The translations under genes and the position numbers were made by a program. Below, in pieces: positions 59,817-64,000 of a stretch of DNA of 64,000 bases. Source of the stretch: a virus; the IMG/VR virus record IMGVR_UViG_3300021440_000015, positions 56,258-120,257 of that record. One strand, given 5' to 3'. Position 1 is the stretch's first letter; the number at the start of each line of letters is the position of its first letter. The notes beneath the pieces were generated by a model that saw only the letters and a list, made by a program, of their open reading frames with translations, searched no databases and was not told the origin of the DNA.

Positions 59817-60428
59817 ATGTTTAAAATAATGCTGAAAACAACGTTCGATAAATTGCTTGCTGATTGGAAACAATACGGTATCGTGCATGAGCGAAGTGAT
59901 GCAGCGTCTCGTAAAGAAATCGTAGCTGCTACCCTGGCTAAGGATATGCTTTACATGCCTGTTTATCATCAGTCAGATGCATGGGAAGATCCACTGGTTG
60001 GTTTTGTGACTCATGTTCACACAGACCGTAAAGGCGCACCTTTGTATCATGTCTTTGACTGGATTACCGGTGAGACCAAAGTGACTTTCTCAGTCACTAA
60101 GTGGGTCAATATGGACTCATGGAAAAATCATACCAAATCAGGTATACTTCCCATCATGGACCTGACACCTTACCAACGTTACAACTTCTTGGTCTGTAAT
60201 GAGTACAAAAAGAAAGTTGTGGGTGATAACTGGGAAAATCCGGAGTTCACAAACTCTGAACAGCTTCACCATAAGCTTTCGACAAGTGGATTCTTTGATA
60301 TGGTTGAGAAAGTCTATACAGCAGAAAACCCCATGCTTCTGAAGAATATTCTTCTCTCTGCTATTTCAGAACATGAAGATGAATTCATCGCACGCAACTT
60401 TATTAAAGGACAAATCAATGAGCAATAA
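59817..60428 (+). CDS. hypothetical protein (203 aa)
   Basis: ATG 59817 lies one base after the previous stop, with AAAAGGAG just upstream. Trp- and Tyr-rich soluble protein; central segment (VGFVTHVHTDRKGAPLYHVF) is beta-like. Unknown function. Its end overlaps the thymidylate kinase start by 11 bases. Confidence 0.7.
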   Translation: MFKIMLKTTFDKLLADWKQYGIVHERSDAASRKEIVAATLAKDMLYMPVYHQSDAWEDPLVGFVTHVHTDRKGAPLYHVFDWITGETKVTFSVTKWVNMDSWKNHTKSGILPIMDLTPYQRYNFLVCNEYKKKVVGDNWENPEFTNSEQLHHKLSTSGFFDMVEKVYTAENPMLLKNILLSAISEHEDEFIARNFIKGQINEQ

Positions 60429-61077
60429 AATCGGGAAGTTGATCGCTATCGAAGGTATCGATGGCGTTGGTAAAGCCACTCAGGCTAAGCTACTGGCTGA
60501 AAACATGTCTAAGCTTGGCTTGAAAGTTTTCCTCTCTGGTTATCCTCAATACCAATCTGATACAGGTAAGTGCATCGCAGCTTATCTTAACGGAGAAGGT
60601 AAAGATCTGTCCAGAACAGAAATCTCAGATCTTTACACAGCTGATCGCGCAGCTCATAAAGATGTGATCGAACAAGCTCTGTTAGAAAATGATTATGTGA
60701 TATTAGACAGATACATCTTGTCTAACATTCTGTATCAACAAGCTTTAGCTGAGCACCCTGAAGACGCTATATACATGAAAAAGTATACTGAATATTCTGA
60801 GTATGTCCACTCAGCACTCAGACCAGCCGACATCACTTTTGTACTTACTCTGTCAGAAGAAGTAGCTGCTCAACGTGTGCTTCAAAAAGGTCAGCGTGAT
60901 TACACAGACAAGAAGCAAGATGTCCATGAGGCTAATAGCACTCTGATGTCTAAAGTGACTAAGCTGTGTAATGGACTTCCAGATAACTACTATAGTAAAA
61001 TCATCAAGATAGATTGCCACGGTTCTATCGACATGGTCCAAGCCAGCATCTTGATGAAGATCGAAGGTCATGATTGA
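60418..61077 (+). CDS. tmk: thymidylate kinase (219 aa)
   Basis: Phosphorylates dTMP to dTDP. P-loop at residues 12-21 (EGIDGVGKAT), the DR(Y/H) motif in VILDRYILSN, and a lid region around QRVLQKGQRDYT. The start ATG 60418 gives the standard N-terminus (KLIAIEGIDGVGKATQAK). Together with dCTP deaminase it supplies dTTP for phage DNA synthesis. Translationally coupled with both neighbours (overlap of 11 and 8 bases). Confidence 0.92.
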   Translation: MSNKIGKLIAIEGIDGVGKATQAKLLAENMSKLGLKVFLSGYPQYQSDTGKCIAAYLNGEGKDLSRTEISDLYTADRAAHKDVIEQALLENDYVILDRYILSNILYQQALAEHPEDAIYMKKYTEYSEYVHSALRPADITFVLTLSEEVAAQRVLQKGQRDYTDKKQDVHEANSTLMSKVTKLCNGLPDNYYSKIIKIDCHGSIDMVQASILMKIEGHD

Positions 61078-61618
61078 TCTGCTCAGTAACCGTACCTACA
61101 CAGGTATAGGCAACAGAGATACTCCTCAGTTCTATCTAGACGCTATGACTAAAGTAGCTGCCCTTCTGGAGCAGAAACAATATATCTTGCGTTCAGGTGG
61201 TGCTGATGGAGCAGACTCAGCGTTCTATCAAGGTGTTAGAAATAAACTGAATTGTGAAATCTATCTACCCTGGAAAGGTTTCAACGATTTAGATTATCAA
61301 TATCACATACCAAACGAAGCTTACAGAATCCTGGAGAACGTTTGTCCTTACATGGATAAATTGACCCCAGCTATTCTTAAGCTATATGGTAGAAATGTAC
61401 TTCAGATACTAGGGAATGATTTGAGCCATCCTAGTAAGTTTGTTATCTGTTATACCAGAGATGGTTATATAGGTAGAGGGACTACGAGTACAAGAACTGG
61501 TGGTACTAAGATCGCTATAGATTTGGCATGTTTGTATAATGTACCTGTGTTTAATCTCAAGATCACAGAACACTATAACCGCATAGCTAATTTCTTTAAT
61601 GGCGATAGCGTCAATTAA
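61070..61618 (+). CDS. SLOG/DprA-like Rossmann protein (182 aa)
   Basis: The N-terminal pattern TYTGIGNRDTP followed by LRSGGADGADSAFYQGV and IYLPWKGF is characteristic of the DprA/SLOG superfamily found in many large phages. The C-terminal GGTKIAIDLACLYNVPVFNL completes the nucleotide-binding fold. SLOG proteins bind or cleave nucleotide derivatives; the ligand here is unknown. Its start overlaps thymidylate kinase by eight bases. Confidence 0.85.
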   Translation: MIDLLSNRTYTGIGNRDTPQFYLDAMTKVAALLEQKQYILRSGGADGADSAFYQGVRNKLNCEIYLPWKGFNDLDYQYHIPNEAYRILENVCPYMDKLTPAILKLYGRNVLQILGNDLSHPSKFVICYTRDGYIGRGTTSTRTGGTKIAIDLACLYNVPVFNLKITEHYNRIANFFNGDSVN

Positions 61619-61648
61619 AAATACCCTGTGTGACCAGGGTATTTTTTT
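61617..61648 (+). terminator. intrinsic terminator
   Basis: AAAATACCCTG-TGTGAC-CAGGGTATTTT with T-tract. Confidence 0.9.
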
Positions 61649-61728
61649 ATTCGTGTTTGTAATAGAATGCGGAGAGTAAGCCGGATTAGCTCAGGGACGG
61701 ATACTGTTTAAATCAGTGTAAGAACACC

Positions 61729-62241
61729 ATGACTAAAAACGCAAACACGATAATAAATCTTGAGGAACCTTTTTCATATCTTTGGAAAAGAGGATATCTG
61801 CAAACACACCCATCTGGCCGAAAATACGTATGTCTTTTTAACAACAATAGCTGTAGAACATTGATAAGCTATGCCCGTTATCTAATGTCTGTTAAATTAG
61901 GCTGTTTGATACACAAAGATTTGACTGTGGATCACATCAATAACGACAAAACAGATGATCGAGTAGAAAATCTTCAATTGCTGTCTTTGTCTGAAAATAT
62001 AAACAAGGAAGCTAAAAGATACATAGACGAAGTACAGATAAGACATAATTTAAAATGTCAAGTTTGCGATAGAAACTTCGTGATAACAGACAGACTTTAT
62101 AAAATGAAACGTAAACAAACAGATAAAACTTTTTGTAGTAATTCATGTTCAACAAAATTTCACAAAACAAAAAAAAGGATTGTCATAGGTTGTCTGTTCG
62201 ATTCACACCCGTGGCACCAATCCTTTTCCAGAATAATTTAG
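61729..62241 (+). CDS. free-standing HNH homing endonuclease (170 aa)
   Basis: HNH core VDHINNDKTDDRVENLQLLS at residues about 63-82, preceded by a typical RTLISYARYLMSVKLG block. The C-terminus has a zinc-finger-like Cys set (CQVCDRNF, CSNSCSTKFHK). The insert is AT-rich. Flanking sequence shows tRNA-like pieces: GCCGGATTAGCTCAGG at 61682-61697 and TTCGATTCACACCCGTGGCACCA at 62201-62223, suggesting that it invaded a tRNA gene. No RNA splice core is evident. Confidence 0.85.
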   Translation: MTKNANTIINLEEPFSYLWKRGYLQTHPSGRKYVCLFNNNSCRTLISYARYLMSVKLGCLIHKDLTVDHINNDKTDDRVENLQLLSLSENINKEAKRYIDEVQIRHNLKCQVCDRNFVITDRLYKMKRKQTDKTFCSNSCSTKFHKTKKRIVIGCLFDSHPWHQSFSRII

Positions 62242-62284
62242 TGATAAATGATTCTAACTGACTACATCGTGAGATATAGATATT

Positions 62285-62373
62285 ACCAGGATGCCCAAAT
62301 AGGTAAAGGGAACGGATTTAAAATCCGTCGACTGGAGACGGTCTTACGGGTTCGAGTCCCGTTCCTGGTACCA
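62285..62373 (+). tRNA. tRNA-Leu (UAA anticodon)
   Basis: Full cloverleaf: acceptor ACCAGGA/TCCTGGT, anticodon stem ACGGA/TCCGT with loop TTTAAAA (anticodon TAA), long variable arm (CGACTGGAGACGGTC) typical of leucine, T-arm ACGGGTTCGAGTCCCGT and an encoded CCA. Fits the AT-rich codon use of the phage. Confidence 0.9.
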
Positions 62374-62947
62374 TTTAACCTAAGTAAATCGGAATAGACT
62401 TTATCGTATCGATGGTAACTAACAAGTCGCTGCTTAGTAAATCTAGTGTTTAAACATTTCTTAATGTGCGTATATCATTGCGGATTGCGGAGTTAAGTTA
62501 ATAGATCGCTTGCGGGCGTAAGGCTAGGGTGCAGGTATTGACCATTGGTAACTTAGGTAAACGTACTATCGGGACGTTAGCGTGATAACAAAATACACGC
62601 ACGATGGAGCAGTATAAAGTGATCGGTATTTTCACTTAGTTGATAAAACAAGGAAGATATAAACTGTCGATCTAGGACACGGTTTCCCAGAGCTGTGTTT
62701 GATGCTTTTAAAATCCCCTGGGATCATGCATGCTGACCATTGTTCAGGCGCGATGTGGCTCTAGCTTCGAGGGTTAGTACCAAAGCAAGCAGGCGATTCA
62801 CACGTCTTTATTATAATAGGTTGTGGTTATCTACCTTTGTGATATGATAACAAGTTAGCACTCAGGTGTTTGCCTGTAGCAGATTAGATAGACAGAAGTC
62901 ATTTAGTCTGCTATGGGAAAATCCCTTTCTAAAAGAATGAGGTCACA

Positions 62948-62963
62948 TAAACTTCATTTGAGC
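62948..62963 (+). promoter_or_regulatory. early-type phage promoter driving a hammerhead ribozyme
   Basis: TAAACTTCATTTGAGC preceded by GGTCACA. GAGCC, the probable transcript start, is the first strand of ribozyme stem I, so RNA would begin right at the ribozyme. Confidence 0.7.
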
Positions 62964-63037
62964 CTTATCTATCTGATGAGTCCTAAGGCTTTAAACACAA
63001 GGACGAAACACATCACAAGTGTGTAATAGAAAGAGGT
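62961..63037 (+). ncRNA. type I hammerhead self-cleaving ribozyme
   Basis: Core in order: CTGATGA at 62973-62979; stem II GTCC/GGAC (62980-62983 with 63001-63004) around a 17-nt loop; GAAA at 63005-63008; stem III ACACA/TGTGT (63008-63012 with 63020-63024); NUH triplet GTA ending at 63025, so the predicted cut is after 63025; and stem I TCTAT/ATAGA (62968-62972 with 63026-63030), extended by more pairs outward. All catalytic-core nucleotides are present. The open helix is stem I, hence type I. Confidence 0.88.
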
Positions 63038-63527
63038 GCGCTCACGATATTAACCTGCCTTAACTTTTTGTTAGGAGTAGAAGGTGGTCTAACCAACCGC
63101 CAAATCGTACGCCCTATGGATAAAGCTTGTATCGACTACCCTTGGTCGGGAACTTTATGAGCTTTATCTTTGGGAAGTTGTAAACTTTGGGATTGATCAC
63201 CCCAGAGAGCAGCCTATAAGCTATCTTGAAATACAGATAGCTTTAGAGTGCTTAGGTATCAAAAATACAGCGAGATTCTCAATTGAGAACTCGGGTGTCT
63301 TCAGTGTTATGTTGATGAATTAAAACACTGTCGTATTAAGGCTCTGTGCTTATTATAGCACAATCATCTTAACCCTTACCTGAACTACTGGGTATGTGGC
63401 GATTGAGTTAAACAGATGTAGCTTATCCATTCACCAGGTTTTGTTAACCGGTAACACGAGTCGGTGTTATAAATATCTTGGATGTGGTGACTGACACATC
63501 CTTCTCTATCTTGTAATAAATAGAGAA

Positions 63528-63625
63528 ACAAAGCCGTCTGGTATAGACGAGTGGTGAAACTGGAGCAGCGCTGTTCTGCGTAGAAAGTTTACACACTTAA
63601 CATGTTCGATTCATGTTGGCTTTGT
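63528..63625 (+). ncRNA. tRNA-like cloverleaf (degenerate class II form)
   Basis: Acceptor-like stem ACAAAGCC/GGCTTTGT, a perfect T-arm ACATG-TTCGATT-CATGT, an AAGT/ACTT variable stem and a GCAG/CTGC anticodon-like stem. The D-region is replaced by GTCTGGTATAGAC and there is no CCA. The anticodon loop lacks T33 in its simplest reading. More a tRNA relic or mimic than a working tRNA. Confidence 0.5.
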
Positions 63626-63759
63626 TCTTAATTAGGGACAGTTTGTTGATGCAAGTGATCAGTCTACCCAGACTCGGTTGTCACAAGCAGATACAAATTG
63701 TCCCGCCTTTATTTTTTTACCCGAAATTATTTGGCTTTAACTATATCGATGGTGCTAAA

Positions 63760-63981
63760 ATGGATTTTATTATAACAACACATTTGGCTTTTGTAATTTT
63801 TGGTTTTGTCTTAACAGCTATCTGTGCTTATCTTTTTTATGATGAGAGAGGCGTAGACTTCAGTGCTACCACAGGTGGTGTTTTGATAGTGGTATCTTTA
63901 GCCCCTTTGTTGAATATATTTTCAGCTCTGGTGTTATCGATGGTGGTTTTCAGAGAGATAAAAAAGAGGTTTAATAAATGA
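63760..63981 (+). CDS. small two-helix membrane protein (73 aa)
   Basis: ATG 63760 starts MDFIITTHLAFVIFGFVLTAIC, a first membrane segment. A second, GGVLIVVSLAPLLNIFSALVLSMVV, follows, with a basic C-terminus (FREIKKRFNK). The open frame to the left (from 63613) overlaps the tRNA-like structure and is not used here. Small membrane proteins of this form can be holin- or superinfection-related, but there is no direct evidence. The stop overlaps the next ATG. Confidence 0.65.
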   Translation: MDFIITTHLAFVIFGFVLTAICAYLFYDERGVDFSATTGGVLIVVSLAPLLNIFSALVLSMVVFREIKKRFNK

Positions 63982-64000
63982 TGATTGGTAACGAAATAGT
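63978..64000 (+). CDS. start of a truncated gene at the window edge
   Basis: ATG at 63978 (or 63981, same frame) overlaps the stop of the membrane protein and runs off the window; MMIGNEI is visible. Too short to identify. Confidence 0.4.

Larger units (their letters stand above)
62374..63759 (+). other. 1.4-kb gene-free, RNA-rich stretch
   Basis: No convincing protein gene. It contains a promoter motif at 62948, a hammerhead ribozyme (62961-63037), many small stems (for example AGCTATCT/AGATAGCT near 63217, TTCTCAATTGAGAA near 63275, CAGTGTT/AACACTG near 63300 and TGTGCT/AGCACA near 63345) and a tRNA-like fold at 63528-63625. The first 570 bases (to 62945) contain fewer clear elements. Confidence 0.6.

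Noticed and set aside
61682-61730. A complete tRNA at 61682
   Set aside because: The 5' end looks like a tRNA, but the D-stem has no partner and no matching 3' acceptor strand is found in reach.
62374-62945. A second ribozyme or riboswitch upstream of the hammerhead
   Set aside because: I looked for another CTGATGA/GAAA core and for known aptamer cores and saw none. Only weak stems such as TAGCAGA/TCTGCTA near 62876-62914 are present.
63613-63759. N-terminal extension of the membrane protein from 63613
   Set aside because: It overlaps the tRNA-like element and codes for a non-signal, Cys/Pro-mixed stretch. ATG 63760 begins directly with the first membrane helix.

Overview
This window is part of a large, AT-rich genome of a phiKZ-like jumbo myophage (nucleus-forming, Chimalliviridae-type). 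The evidence is a divergent multisubunit RNA polymerase whose beta and beta' genes are split, a PhuZ-type tubulin, a T4 gp21-like prohead protease, a contractile tail sheath and tube, a large terminase, and a giant tail protein with peptidoglycan-cutting domains. The host is probably Gram-negative and Pseudomonas-like. That is inferred from the family and is not shown by the sequence.

Layout. 1-5.2 kb: small conserved genes, including what I read as the detached C-terminal part of the virion RNAP beta subunit. 5.2-15.3 kb: virion genes, including a 716-aa protein and the 2139-aa lysin/tail protein on the minus strand. 15.4-23.5 kb: virion RNAP beta' N-terminal part and beta main part, interrupted by three group I introns, one carrying an HNH endonuclease. 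23.5-26.8 kb: virion genes ending with the prohead protease. 26.8-29.2 kb: small, probably early genes with a shared promoter and leader. 29.2-32.3 kb: tail tube and sheath (minus). 32.3-42.1 kb: tail, baseplate and adhesin proteins. 42.2-43.5 kb: a repeat-domain protein. 43.5-47.9 kb: terminase and three other genes (minus). 47.9-48.5 kb: a gene-free hairpin region. 48.5-50 kb: exported transglycosylase plus PhuZ. 50-55.2 kb: a run of small genes ending in an intein-containing dCTP deaminase. 55.3-58.9 kb: small genes and fibre-like proteins. 59-61.6 kb: early genes, thymidylate kinase and a SLOG protein. 61.7-64 kb: an HNH gene, tRNA-Leu, a gene-free RNA-rich stretch with a hammerhead ribozyme, and a membrane protein.

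How the parts fit. The virion RNAP is carried in with the DNA and would transcribe early genes. A promoter-like module (core TAWAYTYYAYTTGAGC) recurs at least ten times. It is followed by a hairpin-rich leader, a strong Shine-Dalgarno, a short gene and a UUCG or U-tract terminator. Several of these transcripts are folded along their whole length: the 97-codon gene at 26912 is almost one continuous string of perfect stem-loops. One copy of the same promoter starts a non-coding transcript whose first nucleotides form a textbook hammerhead ribozyme. PhuZ would position the phage nucleus. Dcd and thymidylate kinase feed dTTP synthesis. Terminase, protease, sheath, tube and fibres build the particle.

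Most notable: (1) the string-of-hairpins genes and their shared promoter/leader; (2) the promoter-proximal hammerhead ribozyme and the structured non-coding region behind it; (3) a six-nucleotide micro-exon between two group I introns in the catalytic Asp motif of RNAP beta', so that each of the three metal-binding aspartates lies on a different exon; (4) an in-frame amber codon inside an HD-domain gene.
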